This document shows, one piece after another, positions 19,848 to 30,974 of a DNA stretch of 64,000 nt; within the stretch, counting starts at the first letter, position 1, and the number at the start of each line of letters is the position of its first letter. Origin of the DNA: Pseudoips prasinana (taxonomy: Eukaryota; Arthropoda; Insecta; Lepidoptera; Nolidae); assembly GCA_951640165.1 (NCBI GenBank), contig OX621265.1:11917001-11981000 (forward strand), read 5' to 3'. The notes below the pieces were generated by a model. The model made no database searches. It had not been told where the DNA came from and saw only the letters and a program-made list of their open reading frames with translations. The translations under genes and the position numbers were made by a program.

Positions 19848-22002
19848 CACTACTTCCAACGGCCCATCTATTTGTGATCTATTTGCCAATCACTTCTCAT
19901 CGGTTTTTGTTGATAATACTAATTCAGGGGATCATCTGGACTCCAAGTTTAATTTTGAATATAAAAATAGTCAATGCCTAACATACCCCATAATAACCAG
20001 AGAAAGTTTACAAACAAAACTACTATCATTAAATTTAACCAAAGGAGCTGGTCCAGATGGAATCCCTCCATTTTTTATATCGGCATGTGCTCGTGTCTTG
20101 GTTACACCACTGTTATGCATTTATAATAAGTCCCTGGCTACGGGAATCTTTCCATCCGCATGGAAAAATACTAAAATTGTTCCTGTACATAAATCTGATA
20201 AGAAAGATGTGATAACTAACTACAGACCGATTGCTATTCTATCAACGTTTGCAAAAATATTGGAATCAATGATTTGTACTCACGTTCAACAACATTTTGC
20301 AAAATATATTAGTGACCACCAACACGGTTTTGTGGTATCGCGTTCTACAACTACGAACTTGTTATCCTTCTCGGAGTCAATCATTAAGACTGTAGACCTA
20401 AATAAACAGGTGGACGTATTATATACAGACTTTAGCAAGGCTTTTGACAAAATGTCGCATTCAATCTTAATTCATAAATTGGCAGAATATGGCATTACCG
20501 GACCCTTGCTAGAATGGCTAAAATCGTATCTAACCGACCGGAAATTCTATGTCGTCGTAAATGGATACAAATCTGACAGCTATTCCATAGCCTCCGGGGC
20601 TCCACAGGGATCTCATATGGCCCCACTACTATTTAATATTTTTATAAATGACGTCCCAAGTTGCTTTCTTCATTCAGAATGCTATTTATATGCAGATGAC
20701 CTTAAGTTTTCAAGAACAATAGAATCACCTAATGACATGAGACTTCTTCAAGAAGACTTGAATCGGCTAATAGAGTGGTGTAAAATCAACAAAATGGAAC
20801 TAAATGCATCCAAATGCTATCATGTTAAATTTTCCAGAAAATCTAAACTAAGTAACACTGAGTACGTCATACAAAACCATAAAATTCAAGAAGTTAATAC
20901 AATCAGGGACCTGGGAATTTGGTTTGACAGAAAACTAACCTTTATGCCTCATATGGACACTATAACAAAGAAAGCATCTAAAATGTTGGGTTTTGTGATT
21001 AGAAATTCAAGGGGGTTTAAAAATAGTTCCACGAAAATTCTGCTGTATAATAATCTTGTCCGCAGCATTTTGGACTATTGCAGTAGTGTGTGGAGACCGC
21101 ACTATGCTACACATATTCTAAGCATAGAAAGAATTCAAAAAAGATTCCTATGGCATCTAGCTTTCTCCAAAGGAAAATCTAAGGAGCTATCTTCCTATAA
21201 AGCTCGCCTTCAATATTTTAAAATGCAGACATTAGAGACGCGTAGAGATATGTCAGATGCTCTTCTGCTTTATAAAATTATCAGAGGCAATATTAATTGC
21301 CCAGATCTGTTACATCTCCTAAGGTTTAGAGTTCCATCACGTATACCTCGTAATCCGATCACACCTCTATGCCCACCCCTGCGTCGAACAGTACTTGGAG
21401 CCAACTCACCCATTTGCAGAATGTGTAAAATTGTAAATAGCTGCAGCGACTTGATAGACATCAATTATGATGCAATTTCCACATTCTGCAGAGTTACAAA
21501 ACAACATCTTCCGAATAATAATAGTATATTGTAAAGATATAGAGTTAAGTATTGTTTCCGTGTACCATTAGAGCCATGACACGTAAAGCGATTTGCTATA
21601 TATACTTTTATATGTTGTAATTAATTTTAGTATTATTTAATGCATTGCAATTTTATTATTAAGTACTTAATTTGAATCTTACCAAATTTTTTAAATTGTT
21701 AATAATTTGTTAATTTTTTAATTCATAATTTTTTGTTTAATTTCTTACTTTTATATTTTAATTTTATGTCATTTAGTCACAATTTAATTTCACTTTAATT
21801 TTAAGTTAGATAATTTATAATTTTATTTTTAATTAATGTAATTTATACACGCCAACCTTTAATTTCGCATGTGGTGTTAACCTGTAACTGGTTGCTACAC
21901 AAGAAAATGTATTGTGTAAGTTAAGATATATCAAACTCAAATTTAATGTGTAAGCAATTGTTGGTTAACCTAATAAACAAAAATAAAAAAATAAAAAAAA
22001 AA
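19848..22002 (+). mobile_element. Jockey-like LINE with open RT frame, nested in SINE-A
   Basis: 5'-truncated element flanked by the direct repeat ATGAC at 19843-19847 and 22003-22007. The frame 19848-21534 is open and encodes an RT without break: LTKGAGPDGIPP, NYRPIAILSTFAKILE, DFSKAFDKMSHS, GAPQGSHMAPLLFNIFINDV and CYLYADDLKF (catalytic YADD), then a C-terminal domain. It lacks the endonuclease half, so it cannot be autonomous. A 470-bp AT-rich 3' UTR ends in A-rich sequence. Codons upstream of 19848 belong to the SINE. Confidence 0.88.
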
Positions 22003-22145
22003 ATGACTCTTATGATCAGATGGAACGCCTAGCGAGACGACCGGAAAGAGGTCAGGTACAGGACCGACGGCTTTACGTTCTTTCCGAGGCACGGGGGTGT
22101 ATTACCCCTAGCTCCCAGACTTCGGGCTAATGCTGAGAAATTAAT
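22003..22145 (-). mobile_element. SINE-A, right part of the interrupted copy
   Basis: Continues the SINE split at 19847: 'ggaacgcctagcgagacgac' to 'cttcgggctaatgctgaga'. It ends without its tRNA-like head and abuts another SINE-A in opposite orientation. Confidence 0.8.
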
Positions 22146-22149
22146 TAAG

Positions 22150-22483
22150 ATAAGGGGGTCCTGGGTTCAAATCCCGGGTCGGGCCAAAAAGTGATGTGAT
22201 GTTTCCGTAAAAACATATTTCTCAGTATCAGCCCGAAGTCTAGAAGTTGGCGGTATTACACCCCCGTGCCTCGGAGAGCACGTAATGCCGTCGGCCCTGT
22301 ACCTGAACTCTCTCCGGTCGTGTCGCTAGGCGTCCCATCGGATCATGAGAGTGATGGAATAGAAAGTGCCCCTGTGTTTGCGCACACACTTGTGCACTAT
22401 AATATGTTCTGCGCAATTGGCTAGTCACCATTGAGACTGGCCGCCGTGGCCGTAATTCGGTCGGGAGGACATTATTATCCTTC
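22150..22483 (+). mobile_element. SINE-A (sense)
   Basis: 'ggtcctgggttcaaatcccg' (box B) near 22158 through 'cggtcgggaggacattatta' at 22483. A short RTE tail follows at 22484-22560. Confidence 0.75.
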
Positions 22484-22665
22484 GAAATGATGGACACAAG
22501 TCCATTGTGGAAATCTTTTAGGGAGGCCTTCGTCCATCTGAGCTGATGATGATGATTATAATGCAAAGGTACACCACATCAGGAACACCACGTCAGTATC
22601 AACTGGGGTCCAGCTATCTGACCTTGACATGCAAGCAACATGAACAGTATTCGCTGACGTGCGTT

Positions 22666-22733
22666 GAAAATGGTACCTATTAACGCTAATATAGGTATAT
22701 ACCTACATTTAGCGGTAATAGGTACCATTTTCC
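22666..22733. repeat. Fold-back, 24-bp arms
   Basis: 'gaaaatggtacctattaacg' (22666) and its inverse ending 22733, around the small palindrome 'tataggtatataccta'. Confidence 0.8.
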
Positions 22734-23171
22734 GCAATAGGTACAAGTATAAAATTATCCTAATAATCCGAAAAGTAGGTATACGATATAAGTATAAAAC
22801 TAATGAGTCATATACGGTCACCGTAGCCTAGTTGGTAGTGCTCCTGCCTACGAAGCTGGTGGTCGTGGGTTCGAATCCCGGTAAGTGCAAATATTGTGTG
22901 ATGAGCACGAATATTTGTTTCTGATTCATGGATGTTTTCTATGTATTTAAGTATTTATCTATCTATATAAGTACGTATATCGTCGCCTGGTACCCATAGT
23001 ACAAGCTTTGCTTAGTTTGGGGCTAGAATGATCTGTGTGACACTGTCCCTAGATATTATTATTATTATTTAGCGGTACCATTTTCCGCAATAGGTACAAG
23101 TATAAAATTATCCCAATAATCCGAAAAGTAGGTAGATATACGATATAAGTACAAAACCGATGAGTCATACA
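22708..23171. repeat. ~100-bp direct duplication flanking a SINE
   Basis: 22708-22814 ('ttagcggtaataggtacc' to 'gagtcata') recurs at 23069-23170 with small changes. SINE-E (22818-23066) lies between the copies. Confidence 0.7.
22818..23066 (+). mobile_element. SINE-E (tRNA-derived)
   Basis: Box A 'tagcctagttggtagtgctc', box B 'gtgggttcgaatcccgg', then an unrelated body and a TATT(ATT)n tail. Other copies at 53403 (sense) and 46325 (antisense). Not a functional tRNA gene: no acceptor stem closure is evident and a long body follows. Confidence 0.85.
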
Positions 23172-23195
23172 CCAACAACACAGATAGACACATAC

Positions 23196-24035
23196 TTACA
23201 TTCAGTCAAAAAAGTATCGGGAATGGATGATTGTTTATGGTTACAAATTCATTTTTTTTGTTGTTGTTAGATTGGCACAACTGTTTTCCATTTTGGCGCG
23301 GAGTTTGAGTTGCATCTGTTATTTATATCAAATACAGTGCTGGTTTTAGTAATATCATATAAAGTGTGTATTGCGAATTTCATAATGGACAAAAATATCG
23401 AACAAAGAGTTTGTCTTAAAATTTGCATCGCTAATAGAATTTCGTGTTCGGAGTCACTGAAAATGTTACAGAAGGCTTACAGTGAATCGACTTTATCAAA
23501 AACTCGTGCTTATGAGTGGTTCAAAGCGTTCGAGATGTGATGAAAGATTTGCCTCGCTCTGGTAGGCCATCAACGTCTGCAAATGAAGTTAACATCGCAA
23601 AAGTGAAGGAAATAGTGACTGAAAATCCTCATTCAACTCTGAGAGAGATAGCCGCCGAACTTTCTGTATCTCATGAGTCGATTCGTACCATTTTAACTAA
23701 TCATTTGGGTATGAAACATGTTGCCGCTCGGCTAGTCCCAAAACATCTGAATTTTCTCCAAAAACTCAATCGCATGAAAGTCGCTGAGGACATGGTAGAA
23801 CGAGTAAATTCCGACCCGTTTTCAATCGGTAGAAGACATAAAGGAGAATTCGCAGCGAGAACTGAACACAATTCCGAAAGCAGCGTTTAAAAAATGTTTT
23901 GATGAATGGATTATTCGTTGGCGTAAGTGTATCGTTTCTGAAGGAGCATACTTTGAAGGTGATACAATAAATTTGGATGAATAACAAACATTTTGTATAT
24001 TATTGATCTTTTCCCGGTACTTTCTTGACAGAGTA
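23196..24035 (+). pseudogene. Mariner with catalytic core deleted
   Basis: TIR-like ends 'cattcagtcaaaaaagtatc' and 'ggtactttcttgacagagta'. The N-terminal helix-turn-helix part of the transposase is present (MDKNIEQRV, ESLKMLQKAY, then RSGRPSTSANE, VSHESIRTILTNH). Two lesions: a 10-bp deletion near 23537 shifts the frame, and a large deletion at 23817 removes the region holding all three catalytic Asp. It joins 'VNSDP' to the C-terminal part. Same family as 62848-64000. Confidence 0.85.
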
Positions 24036-24039
24036 GTAC

Positions 24040-24775
24040 CTACATACACAATTTATAAAATACTATTGCAGATAAATTATCAAAATATATCTACTGACCT
24101 AAAAATAGAAATTAGTCGTATTTGAAAAAAGAAAAAGAAAAGAAAAATATATTTATTCCGTTAACAAGCACAGATAATAATAAATATATAGGTACTTCCA
24201 CATAAAGAAGTTCTTAATAGTTATCTGTGCGAGTCCGAATTGGTCCCATCTCAGCACTAACTGCGACATTACTGTTGCAGCGGTGGTTTTCTGATGGAAC
24301 CAGGTAAAAAATAACAATCGGACAATTCATGGGTCAGTACAGCTCGCATTTCAATTTTAAAAGTATCTGAACACTAATAATCTTTCTTACAACTAATTAA
24401 AATACTAAATATGTGGATATGGAGACTTATAAAATAAAAATATTAATAACTACAAACTACAAACACTAATTTGTATATACGTAACATACACAGTATATAA
24501 AATAAAAATAATTTTTTTTTTTGTGATTATGTCGACATTCTTGTCACACGTTTTTCATTTATTTCGACACACCAAAAACCAACTAATATATTTGGAAGCT
24601 GAAACATGTGAACATAGTGCCCATAGTTATGTCTACTACAGGCGTGGTCCCTAAGCAACTCCACAAATCGCTACAAATACTAGAATTGCCACACTATACT
24701 TATTACAGTTTACAGAAAGCTGAAAGAAAGTAGTTCCTACAAAATAATGACCTTATATCACTCCCTTCCTTCTTC
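24040..24775. other. Unassigned AT-rich DNA
   Basis: No exon, repeat or element recognised. Short plus-strand splice-like signals near 24280-24305 were judged to be chance. Confidence 0.5.
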
Positions 24776-24777
24776 CT

Positions 24778-25010
24778 TCCTTCGGGGTAGCACTTGACCT
24801 AGGTCCGTGCTGCCTAGAAGTACCCTCCCGGGACGAGCTTCGGCAAAGCACGGAGGGATCCCGGTGCGTTCCACTGGAGATCCCGGTGTCCCTCCATTAT
24901 GTGCTGAGGGTGGCAACCGTGGGGTTTTAGCTGGTATGAGTCCGGCATGCCCCTCCATCCTCCCCAGGGCGGAGGATGTCCATGAGGATTTCCCCACGAT
25001 AAAAAAAGAT
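24778..25010 (+). mobile_element. LINE 3' UTR fragment, R1-like
   Basis: GC-rich block ('cctcccgggacgagcttcgg', 'ggatcccggtgcgttccact') ending 'cccacgataaaaaaag', resembling an R1-type 3' end. No coding motif. Confidence 0.4.
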
Positions 25011-25189
25011 ACCGGCACAAATAATATAATATAATAATACCGATGTATAAAAAAAAATAATAATAATAATGAAGCAGAAGGCGGTATTGCTGGCGAATGC
25101 CAGGATTGTTCGGAAATTTCTCTCCATGTAGCCCATATATTGTATGAGTTGTATTTTTATTAAAGACCCTTTTATGATATATGGTAAAC

Positions 25190-26480
25190 TAGCTGTGCCC
25201 GCGACTTCGTTCGCGTGGATGTCGGAACTTAACAATGTATTTTTTAGTGTAAAGCGCTGTGGGAGGATACCGATAAATTTTTTTTATTTAATTTAGTGCT
25301 TTTTATTTTACCTGTGGAACCATCTGGAGCGTACACAAAAACGTTATTGGGGTTGTTTACGCGTGAAAGAGCTACGTATAGCTGACCATGGGAAAAACAT
25401 CCAATAAAAAAAGCTTAGGTCCACCCCCGCAACGGATAATGTCTGGCCCTGAGCTTTATTAATCGTCATGGCATAACAGAGACTGACTGGGAATTGCACT
25501 GGTTTGAAAGAGAAGAAGGAAAGTTTTTAGGAATTATAGGTACCTTGGAATAAAAACAATATCACCGGCGCCGCAACGTGTTAATATTTCAGCTTCGATA
25601 ATGTTTTGCTGCAGATTTGTGACTTTGAGCCGAGTGCCGTTACAAAGTTTGGGAGGACATAAATTTCTGAGGAGAAATTTATGTCGTCCCAAACTTTTAA
25701 TTTGAATTATTGGTACACCGATTTTTAAAACTATTTTGTGGGCTGGAAGTCCGCGTGTGCTGAGGGAATCCAAAAATTCTACAGGGTAGTGCGTGGCGTC
25801 ATCTTCTTCCATAACTGTATTTATTGAGCCATATTCTTTACTATTCCCGGGCGCATGAGTCAATATTATGAAATTAATTGCCGTAGCTTGGTCATTGCGG
25901 GGAGTCAAAATAGCTCGCTAACATAGCCAAGAACCAGCTTGATTTCCCATGTTTGTGGTATCTTCGTACACAGAAGAAATTAACTCCTGCTTTGATGTAA
26001 CGTAAGAGCAGAGATTACCAATCAAAATAACTTTTCCATCTTCTTGTACAGGGTATGTGCCATCGCCTATTTTTTTACAATAAATTGGCAAACTCCTGTG
26101 CATTATCGCAGCCTCTGTCTGATCGGGTTCCCTCCTATACTTATAACTATCTCTTGAATAGCCAATAAGGACCTGTTGTGACAAATTTCACGTACCCTGT
26201 CAGGAATTTCTCCATCAGTATTTAGTTGTAAATGTCTCATAAAATCTTCAGCAAACTTGTCATGGTACTTTTGCCATAACTGGTTAGCACCCGTTAACGC
26301 ACAAAAGGTCAATAAGATGGCAAACAAATGTCGCAAGCGATTTGGACTAACGCTCACGCATGCTTCCGCTAGAGCGTCATCCCAATGCTGACCTCCTTCT
26401 AATAAATGGCGTGCTCGGCAAGCGGCCTGGTATGTGGGATGTTCAATATCATCCACTTTACGGAGCTCAGGAAAAGACGT
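25190..26480 (-). pseudogene. Helitron Pif1-type helicase remnant
   Basis: Minus-strand pieces in order: TSFPELRKVDD, TYQAACRARHLLEG, HWDDALAEA; then KIGDGTYPVQEDGK and VTSKQELISSVY; then LTPRNDQATAINF, YPVEFLDSLSTRGLPAHKI, LKIGVPIIQI, PPKLCNGTRLKVTNLQQNII and GDIVFIPR; then AMTINKAQGQTLSVAGVDLS near 25430. These are conserved segments of the C-terminal half of the Helitron RepHel helicase. Frames are broken, and a 23-bp fold-back (25646-25695) sits in the middle. I see no Rep (HUH) domain. Confidence 0.8.
25646..25695. repeat. Fold-back, 23-bp arms, in helicase sequence
   Basis: 'agtttgggaggacataaatt' and its inverse ending 25695, one mismatch, 4-bp spacer. It duplicates LRNLCPPKLC-coding sequence inverted. 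Confidence 0.85.
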
Positions 26481-26835
26481 AGGTCCTCGCACTACATGGA
26501 CCAGACTGTGGGATGAACTCACACGTGAGCACGCCACGTGAACTTGCCCGCCTTCCTTAAGTCAATTCCAGCTAATTTGAGAGTTGGGCTTTGCGATTTG
26601 TTGATGGTTATCGCGACACACACTTTTATAGGGAACTACAGTATTTTAAACTGAAAAGGTAGATCATTTGGCACTAACGGAATACGTGACACGAACACTG
26701 TTTCTCCCTGGGCGGATCCAGGCATAATAGTAGCCTCTATAACACGATGCAAAGTTTTGACTTGAAGCCTAGTGCCGTTGCAAAGTTAAGGTGGCTTCAA
26801 ATTCCTCAGAACCATTATAGGTATACCCACACGCA
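26481..26835 (-). pseudogene. Second Helitron helicase C-terminal remnant, fused to the first
   Basis: The minus strand encodes VIEATIMPGSAQGETVFVSR, PLVPNDLPFQFKIL, ITINKSQSPTLKLAGIDL and QVHVACSRVSSSHSLVH, that is helicase motifs V and VI, normally the end of the protein. Instead of ending, the frame runs straight into TSFPELRKVDD, an earlier helicase segment of the neighbouring remnant. So two copies are joined head to tail. Confidence 0.7.
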
Positions 26836-28045
26836 ACATACATCCCCTATTATACGCCCTTAGGGGTGGAAATTTATAAAATCATGAAATACATATTTTA
26901 ATTTTTAACGGAAAGGCCAAATACCATTTTTCATGCATTTCACTTAAAAAATTACACACTTTTCATACAAACTTACATCCCCTACTTTACGCCCTTGGGG
27001 TGGAATTTCCAAAAATTCTAAAATATTTGTTTTTAGCTGAACTACTAAATATAAGTTTCAATGCCTTTAACTTCAAAAATGACGAATTTTCATACAATCT
27101 TTCATTCTCTATTTTACCCCCTTAGGGTTAGTATTTCCAAAACCCCTTCCTTAGTGAATGCATACGTCATAAAACGTAACTACCGGCAAAATTTCAAGTC
27201 TCTAACCCCAGCCGTTCAGGCTGTGCGTTGATATGTCAGTCAGTCAGTTTCCTCTTTTACATAGGTAGACAGGGTTAATTTACTACATTCAAATACATTC
27301 AATCGGCTCAATAAAATTCGAATCGTCTGTACATTCGCGTTACAAACGAATCGACAGCACAAACTTTCGATCTACTGACATTATAATTTAAAATTAAATT
27401 ATAACAAATCTAACCTTGTACATAATTCAATTTGCCCAAAGAAAACAGATTTTTTTAATAACCAATTTTGGACAACGACATACTTCTAGGCAACCAAGAC
27501 CTTATTTCGAAACAATTCAGAACATTCAAACCCCTGCGTAACTCATGCAATCAGCAAACACGGGCAAATGTTAACACCGCGAGTCAAAAGAAATGCACAA
27601 CGACATCTATCGAAATAAAAATCAACTATCAACCTAGTTCATTCAGAAAAGAGATGTCATAATAAGCACAATGACATCTATTGGACAGTTAAGTAGTTCA
27701 ACTATAAACATTAGTTCATCTTGAACTAACGAAATGTGTGTTATTTTTCTTCATGATTACTTTAAAATCTAATATCTTTTGATAGACTGAACCAATTGCA
27801 ATAAAACAAAAACTAAATGTTACCTCAAGTTACGTTCAATCGTTGTGTATAAAAGTTATCTACATTGCTTTCGTATATTTTACGTGATACCCGAACATAT
27901 AAACAGACAAACAGACAAAAATTCTAAAAATGCTGGAAATGGGTTCTATTGGTTGTTCTTTAATACCCTGGCTATTTTTTTTGGATTTTCTTTTGATGTA
28001 CAAAAATTATTTTTCTACAGATTTATTATATGTATAGATAGATAG
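26836..28045. other. Non-coding, Helitron-like debris
   Basis: Repeated phrases ('catcccctattatacgccct', 'catcccctactttacgccct', 'ttcattctctattttacccc') and a Lep1-like end near 28000-28040 ('attatatgtatagatagat') suggest degraded non-autonomous Helitrons. No coding signal. Confidence 0.4.
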
Positions 28046-28059
28046 ATAATATTGGTAAT

Positions 28060-28470
28060 AAACATGTGATACCATAAAATCCTGGGACATTATCACACGC
28101 GGTCATCTGATCCCAAACTAAGCAGAGCTTGTACTATGGAAACCAGATAACTGATATACTACATATACTACTTTTCTCTTTGTAATTACATACTTATATC
28201 AAATAATTACAATCCGACTCAGGACAAGCAGACATGTACAGACGCCAGCACATCCAGCTACCCCAATCTGTCAAATTTCTTTTATAGATTATCAACTTTA
28301 TCACAAAACATAAGGTTTACTTTAAATTGGCATGGCATTTTGACAGATTGGGGTAGCTTGATGTGCTGGCGTCTGTACAAGCACACAAAATATTTGTCAT
28401 GGGTGGGAATCGAACCCACGACCTCGGATGTGGAAAGCAAGCATTTGCCAACTAAGCACACAATTAACAT
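28060..28470 (-). mobile_element. SINE-D interrupted by MITE-1
   Basis: Antisense SINE-D: 'atcctgggacattatcacac' tail at left, 'gataac.gatatactacata', then, after the MITE, 'gggtgggaatcgaacccacg' (box B) and the head 'catttgccaactaagc'. The MITE sits between 'gacatg' and 'caagcacac' with TA at each side. Confidence 0.85.
28236..28378. mobile_element. MITE-1 copy inside SINE-D
   Basis: Ends 'gtacagacgccagcacatcc' / 'gatgtgctggcgtctgtac', palindromic. The interrupted SINE shows the insertion point and a TA target duplication. Confidence 0.88.
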
Positions 28471-28579
28471 TTTATTGATGCCTATTTTTTATTTGGCAGG
28501 GGAATGCCTACTCATGCCATAGTGCCTTTAGACGTCGTTATAGGAATGGAATACCATAATAATAATAAATACTAGATAT

Positions 28580-29010
28580 TATAAGAATAATCTCATATTG
28601 CATACTACCCGTCCCCACAAAATAAGTAACTCTTTTATGGGGCAATGTATAAGATTCTATAACAAACTTCCCAATGATATTAGAGAATTGTCTACGAATA
28701 AGTTTAAAAGAATTATTAAAGCCAAATTGTGTAGCAGGGCTACGCAATTTGTACAGTGTATTACAAAATGTCTGATTATTTAAGTGATAAAAGTGCTTGG
28801 GATTGAGTTGTTGTAAATCAACACACATGATTGTAATTAAACTTAAGTATATTTTATTTTAAAAAAGGATTCCTACTGAGTTTTCTGGCAGTGTTTCTCA
28901 GTAGCTGCCACGCCATGCACTGCATGGTAGGGTAAAAAAAATAGGACGATACTACATAAATGTATTTTTTTTACGGAATAAAGAATTTTTGACTTTTTGA
29001 CTTTTGATAA
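28580..29010 (+). mobile_element. 5'-truncated LINE 3' end
   Basis: Encodes QCIRFYNKLPNDIRELSTNK and FKRIIKAKLC (end of an RT ORF) plus a 3' UTR ending in TTTTTGACTTTTGA. Same family as 17190-17572. Confidence 0.75.
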
Positions 29011-29199
29011 AAAGGTTTTTTTTTATCGTATCAAAATATTCTTAGAAGTCAAATTATTACTACATAGATGTCATCTCATATCGTAAAAGGTGACTAAAGG
29101 ATACACTATCATAATTGCAGCAACGCCAACAGTGTACTATCTACCACCTGTATAGCTGTACACAGCGCCTCTGACGTCACAAGGCTCTACTGCAGAGTG

Positions 29200-29770
29200 C
29201 TCCTGGTTGAATTTCAGCCACGGTGGCCAGTCTCTATGAAGACTGGCCATCTGCACGCCAGCACAGGGGCACTTCCGCCACTCACACGATCCGATGGGAC
29301 ACACAGCACTACAGGAAAGAGGTCACGTATTGGATGAGTTTTTTAATTGTCTTGATTCAGAAATAAGTAAACAGAAGTATTACATCAGTCTTCCAGTCAG
29401 GTCTCCTAATAGTAACAAATCCTTCCCACCTTCTAAAAATAGTACCTAAGGGTTATTTGAAATAATGGATGATCCTGGCTTCTTGGTGGTGCCTGTGGAA
29501 TAACTCAAGATTAGCGAGATGAGAACAACCGAAAATCTCGAGGAACTTTCCAGGGCAGGGACAGCACCATTCGACGGGATATATCTCTGGTACATATTCT
29601 TACTTCGTCAATTGCACCGATGAAACCATTTGTTTCCGCAAACAGGTCATCAAAGCAGTCAGGCCACTGAGGCTATATATCTGCATCTGGCCCGTGCAGT
29701 GCTCTGTAGAAACGGGTGTACTATGAAAAATAGAACGCCAAGTAATCGAATGTCTAAATACTCATTCATA
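29200..29770. other. SINE-A fragment, then unassigned DNA
   Basis: 29200-29340 holds a degraded SINE-A piece ('ccacggtggccagtctc', 'cactcacacgatccgatggg'). 29345-29770 shows nothing I can name. Confidence 0.4.
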
Positions 29771-29778
29771 ATATCGTA

Positions 29779-30095
29779 TCTATACATATAATAAAATCGT
29801 AGGAAAGTCAAAACCGCACTTTAAATATTTTTTAAAAAGGGTGCTTGGGGCGTGATCTGCAGTCGATATCGAAGCCAAAAATAAAGTTTTTAGAGTTTTT
29901 GTCTGTGTGTCTGTTTGTCTGTATGTATGTCCGGGCTAAACTCAAAAAGTACTGCATGGATTTACTTAAAATTTTGTATGAATGTTACTAAGAGGTCGGG
30001 TCAACATATAGGCTACATATTATCACGCTATCACTGGGCAGGACCTGTGATAATTTACAATATTTTACGCGGGTAATACCGCGGGACACAGCTAG
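29779..30095 (+). mobile_element. Lep1-type Helitron (near full length)
   Basis: Starts TCTATACATATAATAAAATC and ends CGGGACACAGCTAG followed by T, with the hairpin 'gcgggtaataccgc' just before the end. Non-autonomous, about 317 bp. Confidence 0.8.
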
Positions 30096-30429
30096 TGGTT
30101 AATAAATTAAACATTGAATGGCATATATCCTTTAGCGTTATCACTTTTTGTTTGTCACTATATGGTCGCCATTCTAACCTTACCTACTTTTCTAGTAGCG
30201 AATGTTTCATTTATTAACCATTCGATATTACAAATGTTCGAGTATTTAGACATTTGAAACCGTGTAGAACTGCCATGAAGTTCCTCGTTTTTCGGTCATT
30301 ACGACTAAGTATGTACCACACGTTTACGGCAGTTATTTCTGGCCAATGGTGGAGCGATGTATCCATTGTCTACCTAGTTGTCTAGAGCAAGTGATCGGGC
30401 CCCCATTTCGAATTCCATCTTTTTACTTC

Positions 30430-30530
30430 AGCGGCCGCCTGAGCTGTGGCCCGAACCCCATAAGGGTGCCCTCAGGTATTAGTCGCTTAAATTAAGCTAC
30501 TGGTTGAGAGCCTTTTGCGCTAGCCAACTG
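30430..30530. repeat. Repeat F
   Basis: 'ccataagggtgccctcaggt' and 'agctactggttgagagcc'. It recurs inverted at 50530-50620 and 59990-60070. Function unknown. Confidence 0.55.
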
Positions 30531-30589
30531 CTCGTTGTTTTCAATTCTTTAATTTGATATACAATTGCTAAATGTAACAATAACAGCTT

Positions 30590-30790
30590 AGTAACTTACT
30601 ATTTATTATTTATTTAAGGACATTAAAAATATATGTGACGAAACAGACCGCACGGACGGAGTAATTCAAAAAATTTGTTGCTTTAATTACTGTTTTTAAA
30701 CTGTGTTTATGTAATACATTGTGAGCATGACAAGTACAAGTGTATGTAAATACCCAAGAGCTGAATAAATTTCATTATTTCATCATAATT
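30590..30790. repeat. Dispersed LINE-tail-like repeat
   Basis: 'cagaccgcacggacggag', 'gtgagcatgacaagtacaag' recur inverted at 38740-38870 and in part at 48925. Probably a LINE 3' end. Confidence 0.45.
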
Positions 30791-30882
30791 TCATTTCATT
30801 ACGGTGGTTACGTCTAGAAGCATACCTATACCGTTGCGAATTATTCTGTGGTAAAAGTCTCTAAGATTGAACCTCACAGGTA

Positions 30883-30926
30883 CGCAGAGTTAAAGTTCCG
30901 GGACCTCCCGGAACTTTAACTCTGCG
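30883..30926. repeat. Perfect fold-back, 21-bp arms
   Basis: 'cgcagagttaaagttccggg' and its exact inverse at 30906-30926, 2-bp spacer. Confidence 0.92.
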
Positions 30927-30974
30927 ATACACCTGTACGATCTTATCAATTTGAGTCCACTTAATATTATTATT

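Noticed and set aside
22579..22821. Hydrophobic 80-residue minus-strand frame as a membrane protein
   Set aside because: Lies over the 22666-22733 palindrome and duplicated repeat DNA; hydrophobicity is explained by AT-rich codons.
22818..22890. tRNA-like box A/box B sequences as tRNA genes (also 46500, 53403, 61190)
   Set aside because: Each is followed by a conserved unrelated body and simple-repeat tail and recurs in several copies, so they are SINE heads.
24280..24310. Short plus-strand exon-like segment (gttgcag ... ccag|gtaaaa)
   Set aside because: 23 bp with no partner exons or similarity; chance splice-like words.
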